Assembly (NCBI GenBank): GCA_946183755.1
Contig: CAMHCZ010000123.1
Location: 1-5,420 of the forward strand
Reading direction: 5' to 3'
Source: an uncultured bacterium
GTDB taxonomy: Bacteria; Bacteroidota; Bacteroidia; Bacteroidales; Paludibacteraceae
DNA: 5,420 nucleotides
Below the pieces are notes generated by a model, which was not told the DNA's origin, did not search any database, and saw only the letters and a program-made list of their open reading frames with translations. Positions 1-5,368 of the stretch are shown here, piece by piece. Both the position numbers and the translations under genes were made by a program. Every line of letters begins with the position of its first letter. The first letter of the stretch is position 1.

Positions 1-40
1 GCTTTACCAGTACGCGGTCTGCTAATGGTTTGATTTTCAT
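1..40 (-). CDS. groES: Co-chaperonin GroES (Cpn10), N-terminal fragment cut by the window edge
   Basis: Reading the minus strand from the ATG at 40-38 gives MKIKPLADRVLVK before the window ends. This is the conserved GroES N-terminus (consensus M-x-I-K-P-L-x-D-R-V-L-V-K). GroES is the heptameric lid of the GroEL folding chamber in the cytoplasm; groEL normally follows it directly and would lie beyond position 1. Only 13 codons are visible, so the mobile loop and the rest of the barrel are outside the window. The leader just before the ATG is A-rich with no Shine-Dalgarno sequence, as is usual in Bacteroidetes. The gene points the same way as the glycosyltransferase cluster ending at 221, so read-through is possible, but the 180-bp gap holds apparent promoter signals of its own. 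Confidence 0.9.
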   Translation of the reverse strand, partial: MKIKPLADRVLVK

Positions 41-107
41 GATGTTTAGTTTTTTATTTTGTTAGATTTTCTGTTTGTGTCGATTTTTTTTATTGACGCC
101 GTTGTTT

Positions 108-126
108 CTGCGAATTGCGTGCCAAA
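108..126 (-). promoter_or_regulatory. Candidate sigma-54 (-24/-12) promoter for groES
   Basis: The minus strand from 124 to 109 reads TGGCACG-CAAT-TCGCA, against the sigma-54 consensus TGGCACG-N4-TTGCW. One consensus base differs (C at 112), and the invariant GG (123-122) and GC (111-110) are separated by exactly 10 nt. With C110 as -12, transcription would start near 98, leaving an A-rich leader of about 57 nt before the groES ATG. No TAnnTTTG box is found on this strand between 220 and 41, so a primary-sigma promoter is not the obvious alternative. Seen: the motif and spacing. Inferred: that RpoN uses it. Confidence 0.6.
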
Positions 127-138
127 TGCTTTTTGGCA
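120..138. repeat. Perfect inverted repeat TGCCAAA-N5-TTTGGCA overlapping the -24 element
   Basis: Two 7-bp arms (120-126 and 132-138) are exactly complementary around a 5-bp spacer. The promoter-proximal arm contains the TTTGGCA that starts the sigma-54-like -24 element of groES. A protein bound here would compete with polymerase, so it could be an operator; it could also be a chance symmetry of the TTGGCA box. It lies upstream of the predicted start site, so an RNA role in the groES leader is unlikely. Confidence 0.4.
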
Positions 139-142
139 GTTT

Positions 143-165
143 TTTGTCATAAGTTGGGTGACAAA
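143..165. promoter_or_regulatory. Dyad TTTGTCA-N9-TGACAAA, candidate activator site upstream of groES
   Basis: Perfect 7-bp arms at 143-149 and 159-165 flank 9 bp. The centre (154) is about 56 bp upstream of the start site predicted from the sigma-54-like element. A further TGTCA lies at 167-171, forming a second small dyad TGACA-AAG-TGTCA with the distal arm. The architecture matches the dyad at 196-219, which suggests the same DNA-binding protein recognises both. The protein is not identifiable from this window. Confidence 0.45.
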
Positions 166-195
166 GTGTCAGTTTGCGGCTTGTGAAAGAGAAAT

Positions 196-219
196 CTTGT
201 CATGAATATGGATGACAAG
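196..219. promoter_or_regulatory. Dyad CTTGTCAT-N8-ATGACAAG: second activator site, or transcription terminator of the polysaccharide cluster
   Basis: Perfect 8-bp arms (196-203, 212-219) flank 8 bp, starting one base after the stop codon of the glycosyltransferase gene. The inner hexamers are TTGTCA-N10-TGACAA, nearly the layout of the dyad at 143-165; the two centres are about 53 bp apart, close to five helical turns. On the minus strand the hairpin is followed by ATTTCTCTTTC, a broken T-tract, so a weak intrinsic terminator is an alternative or additional role. The stem is AT-rich (3 G/C pairs of 8), which argues against strong termination. Confidence 0.45.
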
Positions 220-220
220 G

Positions 221-1210
221 CTAAAGGTCGAATAACTTGTACGCGGCCTTGTTGTCGATGGCTTTGCGGCCGAAAAAGTCCTTGCTCTTGTTTCTGAACT
301 TGCGCCTCATGCTGGCGGCGTCTAACAGAGACTTCAATGTCCGTGGACTTGTGAATAGGTAGAAAAATATGTATTTCAGCAAGTTGAACAGAATTCTGTG
401 AAAGTCACGGCAGAGCGTATATCTGCTTTCGTTTTTCATCAGCATCAGATAATGATTCCTGAGCGATAATCCGTTCTGCAGGTTCTTGTCTTTTTTGTTT
501 TTTACGGTGCTCATTATTCCGTCGCCGCTGTTCATTGTTCTGCCGTGATAGGCTGTTGCGTCGGCTACGTACCAGTTCTCGAGTCCGCACAGATTCAGTC
601 TCCAGCCGAGGTCGATGTCTTCCTTGTAAGCGAAGAAGTCGCTGTCGAAGAAGTCGTCGCCTTGTTTTATGGCATTCAGCGCGCTCCTTCTGTACATGCT
701 TGCCGCGCCGCATGTCGCGAATACCCGGCGAGATGTGTTGTACTGTCCGTTGTCAGTCTGGTTTTGCCCTATGTCATATCCGTGTCTGCCGTGGTCCAGT
801 CGGATGCCGGCTGAGTCAATTATGTCGAGCGCGGCGTTGCGTTTGAAGTCGTATTTCAGGAGTTTGCCCGTCAGCGAGGCGCATTTCTCGTTCTTCTCGG
901 CGAACTCGACAAGTCTCCTTATGTATGTTTTTGTCAGGATGATGTCAGGGTTGGCTATGATTACGTATTCGCCGTCAGTTATGCCGATGCCTTTGTTGGC
1001 GCCTCCAGCATATCCTGTGTTTTCGTTTTCCACGAGCCTTACGTCATTGGCAAAGGACTTGATTATCTCAACGGAGTTGTCTTCGGAGTTGTTGTCTATG
1101 ACAATAACCTCCTTGTTCTCGTAATCGTTTCCGAGAATAGACTCTATGCATGACTTAAGATATTGCGAGCCATTCCAGTTTATTATTATCACCGAGACTT
1201 TTGGGCTCAT
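221..1210 (-). CDS. GT2-family glycosyltransferase, WbbL/rhamnosyltransferase-like (GT-A fold)
   Basis: This 329-aa protein would transfer a sugar from a nucleotide donor onto a growing surface glycan at the inner face of the cytoplasmic membrane. The GT-A core is complete: VSVIIINWNG at 5-14, VIDNNSED at 37-44, the NTGYAGGANKG loop at 64-74, NPD at 87-89 in the place of the usual DXD, CGAASMYRR at 167-175, and the acidic FFAYKEDIDLGWRL block at 192-205, with H222 following. This set is typical of COG1216 enzymes, many of which are rhamnosyltransferases, but donor and acceptor are not predictable. A hydrophobic stretch at about 273-289 followed by a basic tail suggests peripheral membrane attachment. 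The start codon overlaps the upstream gene's stop as ATGA, implying translational coupling. It is the last gene of the cluster. Confidence 0.92.
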   Translation of the reverse strand: MSPKVSVIIINWNGSQYLKSCIESILGNDYENKEVIVIDNNSEDNSVEIIKSFANDVRLVENENTGYAGGANKGIGITDGEYVIIANPDIILTKTYIRRLVEFAEKNEKCASLTGKLLKYDFKRNAALDIIDSAGIRLDHGRHGYDIGQNQTDNGQYNTSRRVFATCGAASMYRRSALNAIKQGDDFFDSDFFAYKEDIDLGWRLNLCGLENWYVADATAYHGRTMNSGDGIMSTVKNKKDKNLQNGLSLRNHYLMLMKNESRYTLCRDFHRILFNLLKYIFFYLFTSPRTLKSLLDAASMRRKFRNKSKDFFGRKAIDNKAAYKLFDL

Positions 1211-2463
1211 TGCTTTTCTGTGAGTCTGTTTAGCAATTCGAGGTATTGTTGCGCTTGCTGGCTTCTCGAGAATACGAATCCGTTCTCGTTAGCCTCCTGC
1301 TTTGTGCAGCCGTTCCGCTTCCACTCTTCGTATTTTTTCAATATGAAGTCTTCTGCTTCTGTGACAGTTCTTGCCGCCACTCCGGAGTTGGTTTTTATGA
1401 TGGTTTGCTCGAGTACGTCCTCGTCGCTTTTCACGCACAGTATCGGACGTCGGCATCCCAGAGCCTCGAAGAACTTCGTGGTCATTATGCCCTTAGTGCC
1501 GTTCTGCTCGGTCTTGTTGCTGAATACAAGTGCGATAGACGACTCGTTCAGTATTCTTGGCACTTCTGTGAGTTTCACAAATCCGTTTATGGATGTGTAT
1601 TCCTCGAGGTTATGCTTCTTTGTCGCTTCTATCACCGATGGCTTGGATGCCTCGTCGATGTGCCATCTTATGCTGAGGTGCTTTTTCATCTCAGGATTGT
1701 CGTTTAATGCTCGCTCTATGGCGCAAAAGAACATCTTAGGGTCTCTTATTGACTCGTTGTACAGCCGTCCTGTGTGTGTGATGTTGAATGTTGTGGTGTG
1801 TATTTCCTCGGGTATGAAAATCTCGTTGTCATATCCGTTGTATATGACATGCGTGTTTGGGTTGTATTTGCTTATCGTGTCAGTGTGCCATTTCGATACG
1901 CTAATCACGGCGGAGGCTTTTCTTAGAGCCTTGTTTCTTCGCTTTACGCTCTGTTTCTTGTAAATGTACGGGATGATTTTCTCTAAGCCGCAAAGGTTAG
2001 GCAGTTTGTGCAGGAAGAAGTCGTTCTCCTTGTATTCCTCGGCTATGTCTCGCAAGTCAGCCACGAAAGGAATGTTCATCTCCTCGGCGAGTTTCTGGGC
2101 TGTCGGCAGCGGGAAGGTGTAGTATGTGCTGCATAAAATAGCGTCAAACTTTCTTCCTTTGATTATCTCCCTTGCTTTCTTTGTGAAAATCAGCGACTTC
2201 TTGTCAAATAACAGTGTCATGAAAAAAACGAGCAGCCATTTGAGTTTGGCTAACTTTTTATTTCTGCTTTCAATTATGTCAACCTTGTGTATCTCGGTTT
2301 TGTTGAATGTTATGTCGCACTCTTTTTGACCGACAGTCGGAGCCACGACAGTGACGTCCCAGTCATTCTGTTTTTCGAGATTTTTACAAAGAAAGCCCAT
2401 TCTTGGCGCGAAGTCTGGTGGAAATGCGTCGGCTATTACAAGCAAGTGCTTTTTTTCTGTCAT
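1207..2463 (-). CDS. GT-B glycosyltransferase, GT4-like
   Basis: This 418-aa protein is a retaining-type glycosyltransferase expected at the cytoplasmic membrane, acting in surface-glycan assembly. The N-terminal Rossmann half shows the acceptor-side motif ADAFPPDFAPR (11-21), a hydrophobic, probably membrane-contacting segment around 76-93, and FVADLRDI (133-140), a motif frequent in this subgroup. The linker has ASAVISVSKWH (193-203) and VIYNGYD (206-212). The C-terminal half begins near HTGRLY (230-235) and carries the donor-binding TTKFFEALGCRRPIL (328-342), equivalent to the TGKLFEYLAxGKPIL signature of related enzymes. Length is normal for GT4. The ATG is preceded by an A-rich leader without Shine-Dalgarno. 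It follows the deacetylase-like gene after 84 bp and overlaps the next glycosyltransferase gene by 4 bp. Sugar specificity is unknown. Confidence 0.9.
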   Translation of the reverse strand: MTEKKHLLVIADAFPPDFAPRMGFLCKNLEKQNDWDVTVVAPTVGQKECDITFNKTEIHKVDIIESRNKKLAKLKWLLVFFMTLLFDKKSLIFTKKAREIIKGRKFDAILCSTYYTFPLPTAQKLAEEMNIPFVADLRDIAEEYKENDFFLHKLPNLCGLEKIIPYIYKKQSVKRRNKALRKASAVISVSKWHTDTISKYNPNTHVIYNGYDNEIFIPEEIHTTTFNITHTGRLYNESIRDPKMFFCAIERALNDNPEMKKHLSIRWHIDEASKPSVIEATKKHNLEEYTSINGFVKLTEVPRILNESSIALVFSNKTEQNGTKGIMTTKFFEALGCRRPILCVKSDEDVLEQTIIKTNSGVAARTVTEAEDFILKKYEEWKRNGCTKQEANENGFVFSRSQQAQQYLELLNRLTEKQ

Positions 2464-2504
2464 TTTTTGTGTTAGTGTGGAATACTTGGTGAAACAAGCA
2501 ACCG

Positions 2505-2512
2505 CAAATGTA
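2505..2512 (-). promoter_or_regulatory. Possible internal promoter (-7 box TACATTTG) before the GT4-like gene
   Basis: The minus strand reads TACATTTG, an exact match to the Bacteroidetes -7 consensus TAnnTTTG, inside the 84-bp gap between the deacetylase-like gene and the glycosyltransferase gene. It would give a leader of about 35 nt. No TTTG-like -33 element sits at the usual 19-21 bp spacing, which lowers confidence. No intrinsic terminator is seen in the gap, so the gene may also be read from the upstream promoter. Confidence 0.4.
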
Positions 2513-2547
2513 ACAAAACAAACTGAAAGCAGGACGATGCTTTGGTA

Positions 2548-3882
2548 TTATTTCCTCAGTTCCGCGATTATGCCTTTGTAGAGTTTTTCGTAGTCGTAGC
2601 TGCCGTCGCAGAATACGTTGTTGTGGAAAAGTATGGTCGCTTCTCCGTTGTGCTGTCTTGTCTGGTCTATGAGTTTTTTCACTGTGTCCAGTCCTTCGTT
2701 CTCGCTCAGCGCCATGTACTTCTTGTCGCCCACGGTGCAGTCCATCATTATCATCGGGTGAATCCACAGGTTCTGCGCCACTTCGCCGTTCTCCGGGTTT
2801 ATCCATCGGTACTTGCGGCATGTGCCGGTGCGGAATCCTGCAACGTCGGCATAGCCTAATGTGAAGTCGTCGGTTATGCCGGCATCCACTAGGCTCTGGT
2901 AGTCCTGCGGACGAAGCGTGCGCAAGTAGTGGTAGCGGTTTTTGGTCACGTCGAGTCCGGTCTCGAGTCTTAGTTTAGACGCTTCCTCATGAGCGTTGTG
3001 CGGATGTTTGCCGCTGTAGTAGCTTGTGTGCAGTCCTATCTCGAATCCGTTGTCCTTCAGGTATTCGATAACTTCTTTTATGTGCCTGTCTTGCAGATTG
3101 TAAGTCGGCAGGTCTTCTTTTTCGATATTTCCGTTCACTGTCGATTTCACGAAGACGATTTCGCTCACTTTGCCTTCGTGGGCGTTCCGCAGCTTGTCGC
3201 ATTCGCCTTTCAGCATCGGGAATGTGAAGTATTTGTTCTTCTCCGTAGCCGCCATGAAGTTTCTTATCCCTTCGATGGCGTTTCCTCTTCTCGCTGCGCC
3301 TATCACGCCTCTCATGGTCTTGCTGTAGAGCGGCATGTCCAGGTCGTGGGTTATGTAGCAGTGGCTGATTTCCGCCCTCGGCTCGTCTATTTGCTCGCCG
3401 GCCTCGCGCAGCCATTTCCTCAGCAGTCTGCCGTATTCCTCTACGATGGGGCGGTCCAAGAATCCGGCTTTGTACGCCAGCGACTCCTTGCCTATGAACC
3501 TTCCGTGGCAGTCTCTTTTCTCGTCTGACGTGTCGGCGTATTCCTCGTAGCGCGCCATCATGAAGTAGGCGGAGGCAATGATGTCGGCTTTCACTATCAG
3601 CGTGTCGCCTTGCCGTGTTATGGTGTCGTCGCCGTAGATTACCGGTGTGCCGTCGATGCTTTTGAGCGGCAGTGTTGGCAGGCTCTGCGCTGTGCCGTAG
3701 GTGCCGTCGTCGAAGAAACCGCTCGGGCATATCACCACCTTGTAGTTCTGCCACTGGCGCTCATCGCTCGTGTAGCCGACTTTCTCATCGGCATGGCTGT
3801 CCGTGCATCCGGTCAGGTGGCGTATGATGTATCTTATTGTATTTGCAAACGTGTCTGTCACTTTTTCAAGTCTTTGTGTCAT
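2548..3882 (-). CDS. Polysaccharide deacetylase-like protein of the Bacteroidetes two-domain type
   Basis: This 444-aa protein has no signal peptide and is probably cytoplasmic. Residues 1 to about 165 form a family-specific N-terminal domain (I believe catalogued as DUF7033), marked by ADIIASAYFMMARYEEY (99-115), CHGRF (125-129) and GFLDRPIVEEY (140-150). The rest is a NodB-like barrel: ITHDLD (177-182) replaces the CE4 TFDD motif, GLHTSYYS (283-290) stands at motif 2, then RYHYLR (316-321), GYADVAGFRTGT (343-354) and the final LFHNN (418-422). The canonical second metal histidine of H-x3-H is absent (Y289), as I recall for relatives with GLHPSYxS, so metal binding may differ and N-deacetylation is inferred. 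It leads the cluster with two glycosyltransferases, suggesting it modifies the same glycan or its precursor. Length is full for the family. Confidence 0.85.
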   Translation of the reverse strand: MTQRLEKVTDTFANTIRYIIRHLTGCTDSHADEKVGYTSDERQWQNYKVVICPSGFFDDGTYGTAQSLPTLPLKSIDGTPVIYGDDTITRQGDTLIVKADIIASAYFMMARYEEYADTSDEKRDCHGRFIGKESLAYKAGFLDRPIVEEYGRLLRKWLREAGEQIDEPRAEISHCYITHDLDMPLYSKTMRGVIGAARRGNAIEGIRNFMAATEKNKYFTFPMLKGECDKLRNAHEGKVSEIVFVKSTVNGNIEKEDLPTYNLQDRHIKEVIEYLKDNGFEIGLHTSYYSGKHPHNAHEEASKLRLETGLDVTKNRYHYLRTLRPQDYQSLVDAGITDDFTLGYADVAGFRTGTCRKYRWINPENGEVAQNLWIHPMIMMDCTVGDKKYMALSENEGLDTVKKLIDQTRQHNGEATILFHNNVFCDGSYDYEKLYKGIIAELRK

Positions 3883-3893
3883 TTACACATTCA

Positions 3894-3925
3894 CAAAATT
3901 ACGATTTAAATTGAGAAAACTCATA
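3894..3925 (-). promoter_or_regulatory. Promoter of the deacetylase-glycosyltransferase cluster (TATG-N20-TAATTTTG)
   Basis: On the minus strand an exact TAnnTTTG -7 box (TAATTTTG, 3901-3894) has a TATG at 3925-3922, one mismatch from the -33 TTTG, with a 20-bp spacer. The -7 box lies only 11 bp before the ATG, so the mRNA leader would be about 5 nt, nearly leaderless. That short leader is the main reason for caution; the A/T-rich sequence could also produce the box by chance. Confidence 0.5.
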
Positions 3926-3956
3926 TATGCAGTATTCCCAAACAATCTTATCTTTG
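3926..3956 (+). promoter_or_regulatory. Promoter of the FISUMP gene (TATG-N19-TATCTTTG)
   Basis: TATCTTTG at 3949-3956 is an exact TAnnTTTG -7 box, and TATG at 3926-3929 stands 19 bp upstream, where the Bacteroidetes -33 TTTG is expected (one mismatch). The start site would be near 3963, giving a leader of about 20 nt before the ATG at 3982, rich in A and without Shine-Dalgarno. Confidence 0.65.
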
Positions 3957-3981
3957 CATCATTAAAAATAATATCGTTAAA

Positions 3982-4779
3982 ATGAATTTTATGAAAAATA
4001 GCAACATACGAATTACTAAGGGTGCATTGGTGTTAATGGCGCTTTTGATGTCTTGCGCTGCGGGCATGTATGGTAAGAGCAAGAAGAAGACTAACAATGC
4101 CCAGATGGCGAAGATGGTGATGATGACACGCTCAATGGTAAATAAGCCAGTCAATGACGGCAGCAACAAACTAAACGGACATGAGTTCGTGGACCTCGGG
4201 CTGTCGGTCAAGTGGGCGACTTGCAATGTCGGCGCGACGAGTCCCGAAAAGAGCGGCGATTTCTATGCGTGGGGCGAGATGCAGGCGCACGCCAATGGCA
4301 AATACGACTGGGAAAATTACTCGCTGTGCAACGGAACGTACACGAAACTGACAAAATACGTCACCGACTCTGGATTCGGCAAGGTGGACGGCAAGAGCGA
4401 ACTCGAGGCGGCGGACGATGTAGCCACAGCCAAGTGGGGCGAAGGGTGGCGCATGCCGACGCTCAAAGAACTGGAGGAACTGGAGCAGAACACCGAGTCC
4501 ATGTGGGTGAGCAATTACAAAAAGACAGGAGTGTCGGGCCTTCTCGTCAGGAGCAAAGTGAAAGGTTATGAGGACAGGTCGATTTTCCTGCCAGCCTCAG
4601 GATTCATTTTTGGAACATCGCTCAGCAGCAAGGGCGAGTACGCCATCTTCTGGTCTTCGACATTAAGCCCCGACAAGGACGTGAACGCCATGGGTCTGAA
4701 GATGAGCCGTGAGTCGTTCGACAGCCATGCCGACTACAACCGTGTCTATGGCGCGTGCGTCCGTCCGGTGACTAAGTAG
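3982..4779 (+). CDS. Secreted or lipid-anchored FISUMP-domain protein
   Basis: This 265-aa exported protein has a basic N-region and hydrophobic core (about 5-24). C25 in LLMSC could be a lipobox cysteine, though Met at -2 is atypical and no acidic surface-export signal follows; signal peptidase I cleavage near residue 31 is the alternative. A Lys/Met/Asn-rich linker (about 32-62) precedes one domain, about 65-263: FVDLGLSVKWATCNVGA (69-85), YAWGE (95-99), DDVATAKWGEGWRMPT (145-160), IFLPASGF (201-208), FWSST (223-227) and a terminal VYGACVRPV (255-263). This is the Fibrobacter succinogenes major paralogous (FISUMP) pattern, often compared with C-type-lectin-like folds; family members are abundant in gut Bacteroidales and mostly uncharacterised. 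A second ATG at 3991 is a possible start; it gives a slightly shorter signal peptide. Binding of a surface ligand is only a guess. Confidence 0.85.
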   Translation: MNFMKNSNIRITKGALVLMALLMSCAAGMYGKSKKKTNNAQMAKMVMMTRSMVNKPVNDGSNKLNGHEFVDLGLSVKWATCNVGATSPEKSGDFYAWGEMQAHANGKYDWENYSLCNGTYTKLTKYVTDSGFGKVDGKSELEAADDVATAKWGEGWRMPTLKELEELEQNTESMWVSNYKKTGVSGLLVRSKVKGYEDRSIFLPASGFIFGTSLSSKGEYAIFWSSTLSPDKDVNAMGLKMSRESFDSHADYNRVYGACVRPVTK

Positions 4780-4786
4780 TCTTTTT
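4770..4786 (+). terminator. Possible weak terminator of the FISUMP gene, spanning its stop codon
   Basis: GACT (4770-4773) pairs with AGTC (4778-4781) around a 4-nt loop, followed by five T residues. The hairpin contains the TAG stop. A four-base-pair stem is short for an intrinsic terminator, but no better candidate exists because the opposing gene's coding region begins here. Confidence 0.25.
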
Positions 4787-5368
4787 AGATAGCGTAAATA
4801 CCCGTATGGCAATGAAACTGAATAGGACGAATACGCAGATTACGAATATGTCCAAATTCGGATATTTCAGCTTCTCGCCTCGGCATTTCCAAGGCTCATA
4901 CTGGTCGCAGTAGATTTTTATGTTTTTGCTGTGCGTGTCGTTGCTCAGTTTCACTTTGCCCTCGTACAGAGTGCCATCGAAGTAGTATTCCACTATAGCG
5001 AATTGGCTGGCGTATGACAGTTTTCCGCCGGTCGGGCCGAATTTGTTGGCAACGAGAGGCGCTGACAATGCGCCTGAATACCAGTCTGTTATTCTTGCGT
5101 TTACTTCCACATAATTGCGCGACTCTATTCTTTGCCATGCGAAGATGATGGCGCATATAGCCAAGAGCGAGATGAATGCGATTTTCGTCCAGCGCATGTC
5201 ATTTTCGGCGGCTTGGGCTTTCGCTTCCTCCAAATCATCGTCGCCGTCGTTGCTGTTGTCGAAGAACTCGTCGTCCAACTCTCCGTACCATTTGAGTTGG
5301 CGTTTCTCGCGCCTTTTCTTTCGCACGGCTGCTGTATGTTGTTTCTCTTCTTTGTTCTTTTTTGTCAT
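4772..5368 (-). CDS. Two-helix membrane protein, DUF3592-like
   Basis: The 198-aa product starts with a strongly basic segment (1-26), then an acidic stretch (31-48, DDEFF...DGDDDLEE), a first membrane helix (about 61-78), an approximately 90-residue loop, and a second helix (about 172-193) with a short basic tail. The loop pattern, ARITDWYSG (91-99) then AIVEYYFDGTLYEGKVKL (124-141) and KIYCDQYEP (151-159), resembles DUF3592, where a beta-rich domain sits between two helices; function is unknown. The start chosen is the ATG at 5368-5366, where the Lys-rich N-terminus begins. The frame stays open to the window edge, with a possible GTG at 5419, so an upstream start cannot be excluded. No TAnnTTTG box is visible before it, so it may belong to an operon beginning outside. 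Its 3' end overlaps the FISUMP gene by 8 bp. Confidence 0.75.
   Translation of the reverse strand: MTKKNKEEKQHTAAVRKKRREKRQLKWYGELDDEFFDNSNDGDDDLEEAKAQAAENDMRWTKIAFISLLAICAIIFAWQRIESRNYVEVNARITDWYSGALSAPLVANKFGPTGGKLSYASQFAIVEYYFDGTLYEGKVKLSNDTHSKNIKIYCDQYEPWKCRGEKLKYPNLDIFVICVFVLFSFIAIRVFTLSKKTT

Noticed and set aside
41..220. A small gene or CIRCE element between the glycosyltransferase gene and groES
   Set aside because: No open frame of useful length is seen, and the inverted repeats do not match CIRCE (TTAGCACTC-N9-GAGTGCTAA).
535..1124. Plus-strand open frames antisense to the GT2 gene
   Set aside because: Low-complexity Arg/Cys/Ser/Val translations with no motif; the GT2 frame explains the region fully.
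1163..1963. A 266-codon open frame on the plus strand
   Set aside because: It lies almost wholly antisense to the GT4-like gene, whose product has clear family motifs. The plus-strand translation is Cys/Ser/Phe-rich without recognisable motifs, as expected of a shadow frame.
2989..3528. A 179-codon open frame on the plus strand, and a 255-codon minus-strand frame at 2987-3754
   Set aside because: Both are inside the deacetylase-like gene. The minus one is an Arg/His/Gln-rich frame-shifted reading, the plus one a Val/Phe/Ala-rich antisense reading; neither resembles a real protein.
3982..4779. Target gene of a diversity-generating retroelement (C-type-lectin-like end)
   Set aside because: No reverse transcriptase and no second near-copy of the 3' end with adenine differences is present in the window.
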